From contig SHYF01000123.1 of NCBI GenBank assembly GCA_009692985.1, positions 1-5,272 on the forward strand: a DNA stretch of 5,272 nt, in the 5' to 3' direction. Positions 1 to 5,252 of this stretch are shown piece by piece. Position numbers and translations under genes: made by a program. The DNA is from Dehalococcoidia bacterium. GTDB lineage: Bacteria; Chloroflexota; Dehalococcoidia; Lucifugimonadales; SHYF01. The notes under the pieces are model-generated. The model saw only the letters and a list, made by a program, of their open reading frames with translations. It was not told the origin of the DNA and ran no database searches. Positions within the stretch are counted from its first letter, which is position 1, and every line of letters begins with the position of its first letter.

Positions 1-518
1 ATCTCCCGTACCATCTGCCTGGCATCGTATCGGTTCAGTGGCACCAGACGGAACGCCACGTCTTTGAGCACTTCGACCATGACACCGCCCAGGCCAAACA
101 TCAGCACAGGCCCGAACTGGGGGTCCGGGGTCATCCCCAGGATAACCTCTACGCCTGGAGTCGCCATAGCCTGCACAGAGACTCCAAGGATATGGGCAGC
201 AGGATTGGAAACCCTGGCCGCCGACACAATTTCGCTATATGCGCGACGTACCTCCGCCTGGCTCTTCAACCCCAGTTTCACGCCGCCGACATCGCTCTTG
301 TGGATAATCTCCGGCGATACTATTTTAAGCGCCACTGGGAAGCCCATCTCTCCGGCAAGGGCCACCGCTTCTCGCTGAGAGGTGGCCAGGCGCGCCTGCA
401 CCAGCGGAATACCGCTTGCCTGGATGAACTCCTTGGACTCCACCTCGGTCAATACGGTCCGGCCTTCTCTTCGGGCAGCAGAAACCACATCAGCAATTGC
501 CACAGGATTGCATCCCAT
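1..518 (-). CDS. ADP-forming acyl-CoA (acetate--CoA) ligase, beta/ATP-grasp part, 3' end cut by window edge
   Basis: Reading the minus strand from 518 gives 172 codons that run off the window at position 1. The translation has the hallmarks of the ATP-grasp domain of NDP-forming acyl-CoA synthetases: GRTVLTEVESKEF at residues 19-31, the nucleotide-binding stretch PVALKIVSPEIIHKSDVGGV at 61-80, VQAMATPGVEVILGM at 115-129, and DPQFGPVLMFGLGG at 132-145 followed by VEVLKDVAFRL at 148-158. In this family the enzyme converts acyl-CoA, ADP and phosphate to acid, CoA and ATP, or the reverse, in the cytoplasm. The ATG at 518 is chosen because an in-frame TAA lies two codons upstream and the family's N-terminus fits there. 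No CoA-binding (alpha) domain precedes it, so this is probably a free-standing beta subunit; an alpha gene could lie beyond the edge. There is no Shine-Dalgarno sequence. The family call is firm; the acyl substrate cannot be told. Confidence 0.93.
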   Translation of the reverse strand, partial: MGCNPVAIADVVSAARREGRTVLTEVESKEFIQASGIPLVQARLATSQREAVALAGEMGFPVALKIVSPEIIHKSDVGGVKLGLKSQAEVRRAYSEIVSAARVSNPAAHILGVSVQAMATPGVEVILGMTPDPQFGPVLMFGLGGVMVEVLKDVAFRLVPLNRYDARQMVRE

Positions 519-534
519 TTTTTATTTTCAAGGC

Positions 535-564
535 AGAATATCAGCGGGGCGAGCAATGTGTCAA
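535..564 (-). promoter_or_regulatory. Sigma-70-type promoter for the acyl-CoA ligase gene
   Basis: On the minus strand a perfect -35 box TTGACA (564-559) is followed after 18 bases by TATTCT (540-535), which matches four of six -10 consensus positions. Transcription would begin near 528, about ten bases before the ATG at 518. That fits the absence of a Shine-Dalgarno sequence there. The assignment rests on sequence match and position only. Confidence 0.5.
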
Positions 565-612
565 ATGTGGATGGCCTAAAATGTTCGCCCCTAACGGCGT
601 AATAAGAAACTT

Positions 613-709
613 CTTCGACCATCCCTCTAGCCCCCTTGCTGCGGCCTTGCCTCAAAAGTCCTTGACCTCACCCTCCTTCGGCAAGCTCAGGACAGGCTCC
701 GGCCAGGAA
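613..709. repeat. Composite dispersed repeat, copy A
   Basis: The block starts with CTTCGACCATCCC (613-625) and ends with a 36-base unit at 674-709 of the TTCGGCAAGCTCAGGA type, closing with GGCCAGGAA. The same two modules occur in the same order and orientation at 3851-3911. By my hand alignment the 36-base units match at 29 of 36 positions and are equal in length, while the spacer between modules differs (48 bases here, 12 there). Both copies lie just upstream of a minus-strand gene. TTCG..CTCAGGA elements are, from memory, common intergenic repeats in several bacterial lineages. Confidence 0.65.
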
Positions 710-742
710 GGGAGTAGGAAAGAGAGTAGACAGAATAGACAA

Positions 743-798
743 GGGGGGGACACCCCCCATACCCCCCGCCAATGGGGCTATGCCCCCCTGGACTCCCC
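743..798 (-). repeat. G-run block with hairpins, possible G-quadruplex, downstream of the amidase
   Basis: Read on the minus strand, the amidase transcript would run into four G runs of at least four: 798-795, 788-783, 767-762 and 758-753. The loops between them are 6, 15 and 3 bases. Two short perfect hairpins overlap: GGGGGG-ACA-CCCCCC (744-758, plus-strand reading) and GGGGC-TAT-GCCCC (774-786). Either the hairpins or a quadruplex could help end transcription or protect the mRNA 3' end. No clean T tract follows, so I do not call it an intrinsic terminator. Confidence 0.4.
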
Positions 799-823
799 TT
801 TTTCGAAAGCATCCTTGGGCGGC

Positions 824-2245
824 TCAGGATACCACGGGGCGACGCTGCGCCCAGGGACGAGCCTGCTCAAAGGCAGCGGAGGCCCGCAGCACAGTGGCCT
901 CGTCACCCAGGCGACCGATGAGGTGCAGTCCTATAGGCAGTCCCTCCGAGGAGAAGCCGCACGGTAGGCTGGCGGCAGGCTGGCCTGTCAAGTTGAATGG
1001 GAAGCAGAAGGGGGTAAACGCCCAAACGGGGTCCACATCTTGTCCGTCAATGACACTGGGGCGCTGACCCACTGGAAATGGTGGTGTGGCCAGGGTGGGC
1101 GTCAGCAGCAGGTCGTACTGTTCCATAACTGTGTTCATGCGCGCTCGGTGCCACTCCAGCTCGTGTAGGGCCAAGGCCAGCTTCGAGGCGGGCCACATCA
1201 CGGCGTCTAGCAGCATCTCGCGTAAAAAAGGAGACATTTCGTTGCCACGGGTGCGCAAAAGCTCACCGAAGCTGGCAGCGTAATCAGACAAGAATATGGT
1301 CATGAAAACGTCTCGCAGGCGAAGGTGGTCTATGGGGATCTCGGCCTCCACCACGTGGGCACCAAGCTCTTCAAACGCCTGTACCGCCTTGGCAGTGACC
1401 CGGCGTACCTCTGGGTCTACTGGCACGCCGCCGAGATCTGGGTTCCAACCTACGCGAAGGCCTCGAACCCCTGCGTTCATCACTGCAGAGAAGTCCGGCG
1501 GATCCTCCTTGATGGATGTAGGATCCAACGGGTCATGGCCCGCCATGACTTGAAGCAATATGGCTGCATCCAAAACAGTGCGGGTTATAGGGCCGTTTTG
1601 GGCCAGCGGCCCCCACGCCCCAGGGCCTTGGTACGGCCTTGCCACCCGACCGAAGGTGGGCTTGATGCCATATACGCCGCACATGCTACAAGGAATACGT
1701 ATGGAGCCGCCGCCGTCGCTGCCCTGGGCAGTGGGGGCCAGGCCAGCGGCCACTGCGGCTCCTGCTCCCCCGCTGGAGCCTCCAGGAGTGCGCTCTGGGT
1801 TCCAAGGGTTGCGACAGGCATCGCCCAACAGATTCTCGGTGGTGGCGGAGAAGCCAAATTCCGGGGTGTTGGTCTTACCCAGGATGACAGCGCCAGCGCT
1901 GCGGATGCGCGCCACCACAGGCTCATCTACATCAGGCACGAAATCCTTGTAGATTAACGATCCCCGAGTGGTGCGGATGCCACCAGTGGAGGTCAGGTCT
2001 TTTATGGCGACGGGGATGCCGTGAAGGGGGCCCAGGTTAGCACCAGGTTTGACTTCAGCCTCTGCCCGGCGAGCACTGGCCAGGGCCTGCTCCGCTGCCA
2101 CTGTGAGGTAGGCATTCAGGCCGGGGTCGAGCTGCTGGATTCGTGCCAGGAAGAGCTCCGTTAGCTCCACCGGCGAGACTTTTCTGGAGGCGATAAGCTC
2201 GCGCAGCCGCCAAGCCGGAGTAAAGGCTAACTCCTGGTCTGTCAC
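824..2245 (-). CDS. Amidase signature family hydrolase
   Basis: The 473-residue product has the full amidase-signature fold length and all catalytic elements. Lys82 lies in VAIKDLT (79-85), Ser157 in TPGGSSGGAGAA (153-164), and the nucleophile Ser181 in GSDGGGSIRIP (175-185). The 24-residue spacing between the two serines matches the family, for example FAAH 217 and 241. CGVYGIKPTFGRV (189-201) follows as expected. The C-terminal region carries NLTGQPAASLPCG (418-430) and LPIGLHLIGRLGDEA (436-450). Such enzymes hydrolyse amide bonds of small amides, cyclic amides or acyl amines in the cytoplasm. The gatB and gatC partners are absent, so the GatA subunit of the tRNA amidotransferase is unlikely, but the substrate cannot be told. 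The start is GTG at 2245: the ATG at 2247-2245 is out of frame and meets TGA at once, while GGAAGGAG lies six bases upstream of the GTG. No signal peptide is visible. Confidence 0.95.
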   Translation of the reverse strand: MTDQELAFTPAWRLRELIASRKVSPVELTELFLARIQQLDPGLNAYLTVAAEQALASARRAEAEVKPGANLGPLHGIPVAIKDLTSTGGIRTTRGSLIYKDFVPDVDEPVVARIRSAGAVILGKTNTPEFGFSATTENLLGDACRNPWNPERTPGGSSGGAGAAVAAGLAPTAQGSDGGGSIRIPCSMCGVYGIKPTFGRVARPYQGPGAWGPLAQNGPITRTVLDAAILLQVMAGHDPLDPTSIKEDPPDFSAVMNAGVRGLRVGWNPDLGGVPVDPEVRRVTAKAVQAFEELGAHVVEAEIPIDHLRLRDVFMTIFLSDYAASFGELLRTRGNEMSPFLREMLLDAVMWPASKLALALHELEWHRARMNTVMEQYDLLLTPTLATPPFPVGQRPSVIDGQDVDPVWAFTPFCFPFNLTGQPAASLPCGFSSEGLPIGLHLIGRLGDEATVLRASAAFEQARPWAQRRPVVS

Positions 2246-2251
2246 ATTGCA

Positions 2252-2259
2252 CTCCTTCC
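2252..2259 (-). promoter_or_regulatory. Ribosome binding site deciding the GTG start of the amidase
   Basis: The minus strand reads GGAAGGAG (2259-2252), then six bases, then GTG (2245-2243). The strong Shine-Dalgarno match and good spacing settle the start on GTG, not on the overlapping ATG, which would be followed immediately by a stop. Confidence 0.8.
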
Positions 2260-2310
2260 GTGGTAGTCCGCCACCGGAGTAGTAAGAAGCACCTAACTAA
2301 CTATATGGGG

Positions 2311-2385
2311 TGGTGCCCCTGGGGAGACTCGAACTCCCGCTTCTGGCTTCGGAGGCCAGCGCTCTATCCACTGAGCTACAGGGGC
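2311..2385 (-). tRNA. trnR: tRNA-Arg(CCG)
   Basis: The minus strand folds into a complete cloverleaf. The acceptor stem pairs GCCCCTG (2385-2379) with CAGGGGC (2321-2315). The D arm is GCTC/GAGC with an eight-base loop. The anticodon arm is CTGGC-CTCCGAA-GCCAG, which puts CCG at positions 34-36. A four-base variable loop follows, then a T arm GGGAG-TTCGAGT-CTCCC. The body is 72 bases including discriminator A (2314), followed by an encoded CCA (2313-2311). The anticodon reads the arginine codon CGG. The gene has its own promoter (2397-2425), and the amidase start lies 65 bases downstream on the same strand. Confidence 0.97.
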
Positions 2386-2396
2386 ACGCGGACTTT

Positions 2397-2425
2397 ACTA
2401 TACCGTGGAGGGCTTTCTGCGGCAA
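2397..2425 (-). promoter_or_regulatory. Promoter of tRNA-Arg
   Basis: The minus strand carries TTGCCG (2425-2420), a 17-base spacer and TATAGT (2402-2397). Transcription would begin near 2390, about five bases before the mature tRNA 5' end at 2385, as is usual for a tRNA gene. The same promoter could serve the amidase, because I see no terminator or convincing promoter between tRNA and amidase. Confidence 0.6.
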
Positions 2426-2514
2426 GGGACGCGCCACACATGGCCCAGCATCCAGCGACGCGTAGTAGTTGAGGTAATGGGCATGTTTAGGAGTCTCCCT
2501 TCGACGATGGCGCG

Positions 2515-3810
2515 CTAGGAAGGATTCTCCGGTGCCTGGACTTCTTCTCTCCTGCGTCCAGACCCGCCTCGACGGAAAAGGGGGACCAGAAGGATAGGGG
2601 ACATGAAAGTAGTCGCAACTGTCATCAGGATGGCGACACCAAATAGGTCAGCATCAATGACACCGTAAGCCAGGCCTATGCCGGCAATGATAAGAGCCAC
2701 CTCGCCTCTGGGCAGCATTCCAATGCCAACTCGGCTCGCCCCCAGGAAATTGAAGCCTGTGGCCAGGGCAGGAAGCCCGCAGCCGAACAGCTTGCCCACT
2801 ATGGCCAGCGATGTCACAACCAGGGCAAATACCAGGGATCCCTCCACGGCGGAGATATCTACCAACATGCCCATGACAACGAAAAACACCGGAACATAAG
2901 CGTGGTACACCCCAGCCATCTGCTCCTGCAGCTTCCGCGCCAGGCTGGTGCTGGAGAGGGCCAAACCGATGCTATATGCACCAATAATCATGGCCAGGCC
3001 AACGCTCTGAGCGAGCCCCGCCGCCAGAAACGCCAACGCCAGGGAGAGGGATATCCCAGCACCGGGAACCCGGAATGATTCCAAAAGCCGGGACAGCGGC
3101 TTGGAAAGCAGAATGCCAGCGCCTGTGAGGGCCACCCAAAAACCCAGGGCCTTGGCGCCGATGAAGCCTATTTGCGCCAGGGAAACGCTGCCGGATGCAC
3201 TTATGCCCACCACCACAGTTAGCACCAGTATGCCAAGAACATCGTCCACCACAGCGGCGGCAATCACAGTCACGCCTTCGGAGCTGTCAAGCTGGCGAAG
3301 GTCGTTCAGGACCCTGGCGGTGATGCCCACGGACGTGGCTGTTAGAACAGCCCCCATGAAGAGCGCCCTGGGGTCTCCAAACCCTTGAGCGAATCCAAAT
3401 AGGACCGTGGCCCAGGCCCCCAGAAAGAAGGGCAGGAGCACACCGCCCGTAGCAATTAGGAGGGCCGGGCCAGCGTACTTCAGGAATTGCTTTAAGTTGG
3501 TGTCTAGCCCCGCAGTAAACAGAAGAACAATGGCTGCCGCCTGGGAGAAGGAGTACAGTTCAGGGGAAATTGGTATGCCTGTGGAACCCGCCGCCCCAGC
3601 GTCTGGCATGGGGAAAATGGGACCGAAACCTGCCATGGCCACGCCGCCCAGAGCGAACGGGCCAATGAGAATCCCTGCACCCAGCTCGCCAAGTACAGAA
3701 GGAATCTTCAGAAAACGTACGCAAAGCTCGCCTCCGAGTTTTGAGGCCAGGAGAATGAAGGCAAGCTGGTAGACCAGCCTTACGGCTATTTCAGTAACAG
3801 TTTGTTCCAT
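2515..3810 (-). CDS. Cation:proton antiporter, CPA2 family (Kef/NapA-like membrane domain)
   Basis: The 431-residue product is almost entirely hydrophobic, with about 12-13 membrane segments spread over residues 8-412 and a short charged tail (REEVQAPENPS). Family signatures are GELGAGILIGP (41-51), LLFTAGLDTNL (96-106), the unwound-helix region TATSVGITARVLNDL (157-171), the ion-binding pair Asp189-Asp190 in AAAVVDDVLGIL (184-195), FFVVMGMLVDIS (309-320) and PRGEVALI (367-374). The paired aspartates are those of electrogenic NapA/NhaA-type exchangers, suggesting Na+/H+ exchange in the cytoplasmic membrane. There are no C-terminal TrkA-N or TrkA-C domains, so potassium efflux gated like KefB/C is less likely. 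The start is ATG 3810: an in-frame TAA lies seven codons upstream and no other start intervenes. The nearest purine-rich motif, AAGGAAAG, is too far away to be a normal Shine-Dalgarno. It stands alone, not in an operon. Confidence 0.94.
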   Translation of the reverse strand: MEQTVTEIAVRLVYQLAFILLASKLGGELCVRFLKIPSVLGELGAGILIGPFALGGVAMAGFGPIFPMPDAGAAGSTGIPISPELYSFSQAAAIVLLFTAGLDTNLKQFLKYAGPALLIATGGVLLPFFLGAWATVLFGFAQGFGDPRALFMGAVLTATSVGITARVLNDLRQLDSSEGVTVIAAAVVDDVLGILVLTVVVGISASGSVSLAQIGFIGAKALGFWVALTGAGILLSKPLSRLLESFRVPGAGISLSLALAFLAAGLAQSVGLAMIIGAYSIGLALSSTSLARKLQEQMAGVYHAYVPVFFVVMGMLVDISAVEGSLVFALVVTSLAIVGKLFGCGLPALATGFNFLGASRVGIGMLPRGEVALIIAGIGLAYGVIDADLFGVAILMTVATTFMSPILLVPLFRRGGSGRRREEVQAPENPS

Positions 3811-3850
3811 TGTTACAGCGGACTTTCCTTAGCATGGTGATGAAACACTC

Positions 3851-3911
3851 CTTCGACCATCCCCATAACCCTGTTTCCTTCGACAGACTCAGGAAATGCC
3901 CTGGCCAGGAA
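3851..3911. repeat. Composite dispersed repeat, copy B
   Basis: CTTCGACCATCCC (3851-3863) is identical to 613-625. The unit at 3876-3911 corresponds to 674-709 with 29 of 36 positions the same and no gap. The spacer between the two modules is 36 bases shorter than in copy A. It begins 41 bases upstream of the antiporter start codon. Partial relatives of the CTCAGGA core follow at 3962-3981 and 4009-4030. Confidence 0.65.
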
Positions 3912-3918
3912 TCTATGA

Positions 3919-3946
3919 GTAGAGGCGCAATGGCTTGCGCCCCTAC
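3919..3946. repeat. Near-perfect palindrome, hairpin with 12-base arms
   Basis: The left arm GTAGAGGCGCAA (3919-3930) pairs with the right arm TTGCGCCCCTAC (3935-3946) at 11 of 12 positions around a TGGC loop. No T tract follows on either strand, so it resembles a REP-type dispersed palindrome more than a terminator. Elements with a GTAGGGGCGC..GCGCCCCTAC shape are, from memory, frequent in intergenic DNA of Dehalococcoidia-like genomes. Confidence 0.6.
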
Positions 3947-3984
3947 GAGAGGCCCCCACTCATTCGGCTCAGGACGAGCGGTGT

Positions 3985-4039
3985 TAGTTCTTTCCCGCCC
4001 ATATGGTTCTACAAGCTCACCATGAACGGGAAAGAACTA
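3985..4039. repeat. 55-base inverted repeat with nested stem (MITE/REP-like)
   Basis: TAGTTCTTTCCCG (3985-3997) is the exact reverse complement of 4027-4039, giving a 13-bp perfect outer stem. Two unpaired bases on each side separate it from a CAT/ATG step. A second stem then follows, ATGGT (4003-4007) with ACCAT (4019-4023), closing an 11-base loop. The loop-side half resembles the TTCGACAAGCTCA repeat core. The whole element could fold as a cruciform in DNA or a long hairpin in RNA. Confidence 0.7.
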
Positions 4040-4250
4040 TGATATACCAAGAAGATGTCATTTATTTAGTTGGTGACCATAATCGGGACTCTGGACTCCT
4101 CTTTTTCAACAAGAAGCCAGGGCTTCCGTTGAGGGACGCGGCCAATTATAGCATTGCCAGAGTGGTGAGGCTGGTTATGAAGGGTTGCCATGGCTCCTTC
4201 ACGGTTTGGAAGGTTGGGAGAAAGAGGGCAGGTTTTCCCGTGCCAAGGCC

Positions 4251-4279
4251 TTGACAACCTGTATATGGGTGACTATGAT
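4251..4279 (+). promoter_or_regulatory. Upstream promoter (P1) of the lipoprotein gene
   Basis: A perfect TTGACA (4251-4256), a 17-base spacer and TATGAT (4274-4279, five of six matches to consensus) form one of the best sigma-70 promoters in the window. Transcription would start near 4286 and leave a leader of about 110 bases before the ATG at 4396. Confidence 0.65.
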
Positions 4280-4315
4280 TGGGTGGGCTGAATATACAGC
4301 TTCGTGGTGACGAAA

Positions 4316-4344
4316 TTGTGGTGTTTTCATGCCCTTGGTATACT
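4316..4344 (+). promoter_or_regulatory. Proximal promoter (P2) of the lipoprotein gene, extended -10
   Basis: TTGTGG (4316-4321), a 17-base spacer and TATACT (4339-4344) are joined by an extended -10 element (TGG directly before TATACT, 4336-4338). The start would be near 4351, giving a leader of about 45 bases. Together with the site at 4251-4279 it forms a tandem pair. Confidence 0.5.
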
Positions 4345-4384
4345 CTAGCGTGATTGTTAGGCATCTCATGGCGATTAGTAGGAT

Positions 4385-4389
4385 GGAGG
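4385..4389 (+). promoter_or_regulatory. Ribosome binding site deciding the lipoprotein start
   Basis: GGAGG lies six bases before ATG 4396, the ideal spacing. The upstream in-frame ATG (4354) lacks such a site and would add 14 residues ahead of the signal peptide. Confidence 0.8.
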
Positions 4390-4395
4390 TATTTC

Positions 4396-4989
4396 ATGCG
4401 TTTGGTAAATAGACGGCCCCTTGCCACGGTTCTAATTCTCTCGATCGTTGTGCTGTTCTTAGCTTCCGCATGCGCGGGTGCGGTGGGGCCTGCTGGAACC
4501 CTGGGCGAAAAGGGTGCTGCGGGAGCAGCTGGCCCTGCAGGGGCAGTTGGCCCTGCAGGAGCAGTTGGCCCTGCGGGTGCGCGAGGCGCTGCGGGTGCGG
4601 CAGGAGTCGCTGGCCAGACCGGCCCCACGGTTCCGATTAACCTCATTGTGTGCCCGACGGTTGCTACAGGAGCTGCCACTTGCAGCCAGCCGGCGGTGAT
4701 AGTCGCGGCCGCGAACGAGCCCAAGATCACTGTCTATGCCTCAGGCCTCCCTGTTGGCGACCTGGTCACAGTGGAGCTGGTGGTAGACGACAAGACGACC
4801 TACATAATGGCGATAATCACCGCCGGCAGCGACACAGCCGTGCGGAAGTCAGGCACTTACCTGGCCAAGTTCCAGTCCCCCGCCGGGCTGACGCCGAACA
4901 TACCGGCAGGCCTGTACACAGTGAGGCTTACTGCAGGGCCGTCTGGGGTCGCGGTATCCTCGTCCGTGCTGATGGTACTTACCAAGTAG
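4396..4989 (+). CDS. Lipoprotein with collagen-like Gly-X-Y repeats
   Basis: The 197-residue product opens with a lipoprotein signal: MRLVNRRP, a hydrophobic core (residues 9-23) and a lipobox ending LASAC, so Cys26 would be lipidated and the protein anchored to the outer face of the membrane. Directly after it come 17 uninterrupted Gly-X-Y triplets (residues 28-78), rich in GPA, GAV and GAA, as in bacterial collagen-like proteins. The remaining ~119 residues form a beta-rich, Ig-like domain with two close cysteines (Cys86 and Cys96), a TVELVVDD strand and a final YTVRL..SSVLMVL strand pattern. I do not recognise that domain. The start is ATG 4396, not the in-frame ATG at 4354: GGAGG (4385-4389) lies six bases ahead of 4396 and the signal peptide begins there. 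A surface or adhesive role is inferred from architecture alone. The gene appears monocistronic. Confidence 0.88.
   Translation: MRLVNRRPLATVLILSIVVLFLASACAGAVGPAGTLGEKGAAGAAGPAGAVGPAGAVGPAGARGAAGAAGVAGQTGPTVPINLIVCPTVATGAATCSQPAVIVAAANEPKITVYASGLPVGDLVTVELVVDDKTTYIMAIITAGSDTAVRKSGTYLAKFQSPAGLTPNIPAGLYTVRLTAGPSGVAVSSSVLMVLTK
4531..4584 (+). repeat. Three tandem 18-base units inside the collagen-like region
   Basis: The units GGCCCTGCAGGGGCAGTT (4531-4548), GGCCCTGCAGGAGCAGTT (4549-4566) and GGCCCTGCGGGTGCGCGA (4567-4584) each encode two Gly-X-Y triplets (GPA-GAV, GPA-GAV, GPA-GAR). The first two differ at one base, indicating recent tandem duplication; the third has diverged. Confidence 0.8.
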
Positions 4990-5023
4990 CAAACAAGTTC
5001 CAGACTTCTTAGCCTGGCAAAGT

Positions 5024-5060
5024 AACAGGAGAAGGTATCGCAGGGATACCTTCTCCTGTT
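5024..5060 (+). terminator. Hairpin terminator after the lipoprotein gene
   Basis: AACAGGAGAAGGTATC (5024-5039) and its exact complement (5045-5060) form a 16-bp perfect stem around the five-base loop GCAGG, beginning 34 bases after the stop codon. The T-rich part is short (TTTGT at the end of the stem), so termination may be imperfect. The symmetric stem may also act on the opposite strand. Confidence 0.7.
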
Positions 5061-5092
5061 TGTCGTATACGGCGCTGAATCCGAGCGACTTT

Positions 5093-5191
5093 CACCCCCA
5101 TTCTAACTCTCCCACGTTTATGGGGGAGAAGGGAACCCCGGTCCTGGACAGTTTGTCTCTCAGGGCAAACTCGGTGAAGGATTTGGGGGTG
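5093..5191. repeat. Inverted-repeat element with CACCCCCA termini
   Basis: CACCCCCA (5093-5100) is the exact complement of TGGGGGTG (5184-5191), bounding about 99 bases. Inside lie two smaller stems: TCTCCC (5108-5113) with GGGAGA (5124-5129), and GTTTG (5151-5155) with CAAAC (5166-5170). The layout suggests a small non-autonomous palindromic element. No target-site duplication is obvious. Confidence 0.5.
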
Positions 5192-5218
5192 GGCATATCC
5201 GGCTGATGCCCCGCCCCA

Positions 5219-5252
5219 GATTGCCACGGGCGAGGACGCCCTCGCAATGACG
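5219..5252 (-). repeat. CGTCATTGCGAG-type palindromic repeat
   Basis: The minus strand from 5252 reads CGTCATTGCGAG, a motif I recall as a dispersed intergenic repeat in several unrelated bacteria. It forms outer arms ATTGC (5220-5224) and GCAAT (5244-5248) and an inner hairpin GGGCG-AGGA-CGCCC (5228-5241). Confidence 0.6.

Larger units (their letters stand above)
519..823. other. Intergenic region with repeats, no gene
   Basis: This 305-base gap separates the ligase start from the amidase stop. It holds the ligase promoter (535-564), a composite dispersed repeat (613-709) and a block of G/C runs (743-798). Open frames crossing it show no family motif and have skewed composition. I see no RNA gene here. 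Confidence 0.7.
3811..4250. other. Repeat-rich intergenic region between two divergent genes
   Basis: This stretch lies between the antiporter start (minus) and the promoters of the lipoprotein gene (plus), so both genes read outward from it. Positions 3851-4039 are almost continuous repeat material, listed separately. From 4040 to about 4250 the sequence is less GC-rich than its surroundings. It holds an 83-codon plus-strand frame (4003-4254) whose ATG codons at 4003, 4021 or 4039 have no good ribosome binding site. Its product resembles no family I know, and the frame begins inside a palindromic repeat. I do not accept it as a gene. I found no convincing antiporter promoter. Confidence 0.6.

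Noticed and set aside
449..655. Minus-strand frame of 68 codons overlapping the start of the acyl-CoA ligase
   Set aside because: It is in another frame from the well-supported ligase, shows no family motif, and covers the promoter and repeat region.
824..2245. Naming the amidase as GatA of the Asp/Glu-tRNA amidotransferase because of the adjacent tRNA gene
   Set aside because: No gatB or gatC is present and the neighbouring tRNA is for arginine, which is not a substrate. Generic amidase is the safe call.
2311..2385. tRNA gene as an attachment site of an integrated element
   Set aside because: No integrase and no repeated copy of the tRNA 3' end is visible in the window.
3851..4039. Repeat cluster as a CRISPR array
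   Set aside because: The repeats differ from one another, are irregularly spaced, and are palindromes of several families without uniform spacers.
4003..4254. 83-codon plus-strand frame ahead of the lipoprotein gene
   Set aside because: It begins inside the palindrome at 3985-4039, lacks a good ribosome binding site, and its product shows no recognisable features. It could be a decayed remnant.
4146..4730. Long minus-strand frame rich in Pro-Ala-Gly opposite the lipoprotein gene
   Set aside because: Its repeats are the complement of the Gly-X-Y coding repeats. The plus-strand gene has a signal peptide and a ribosome binding site, so this is a shadow.
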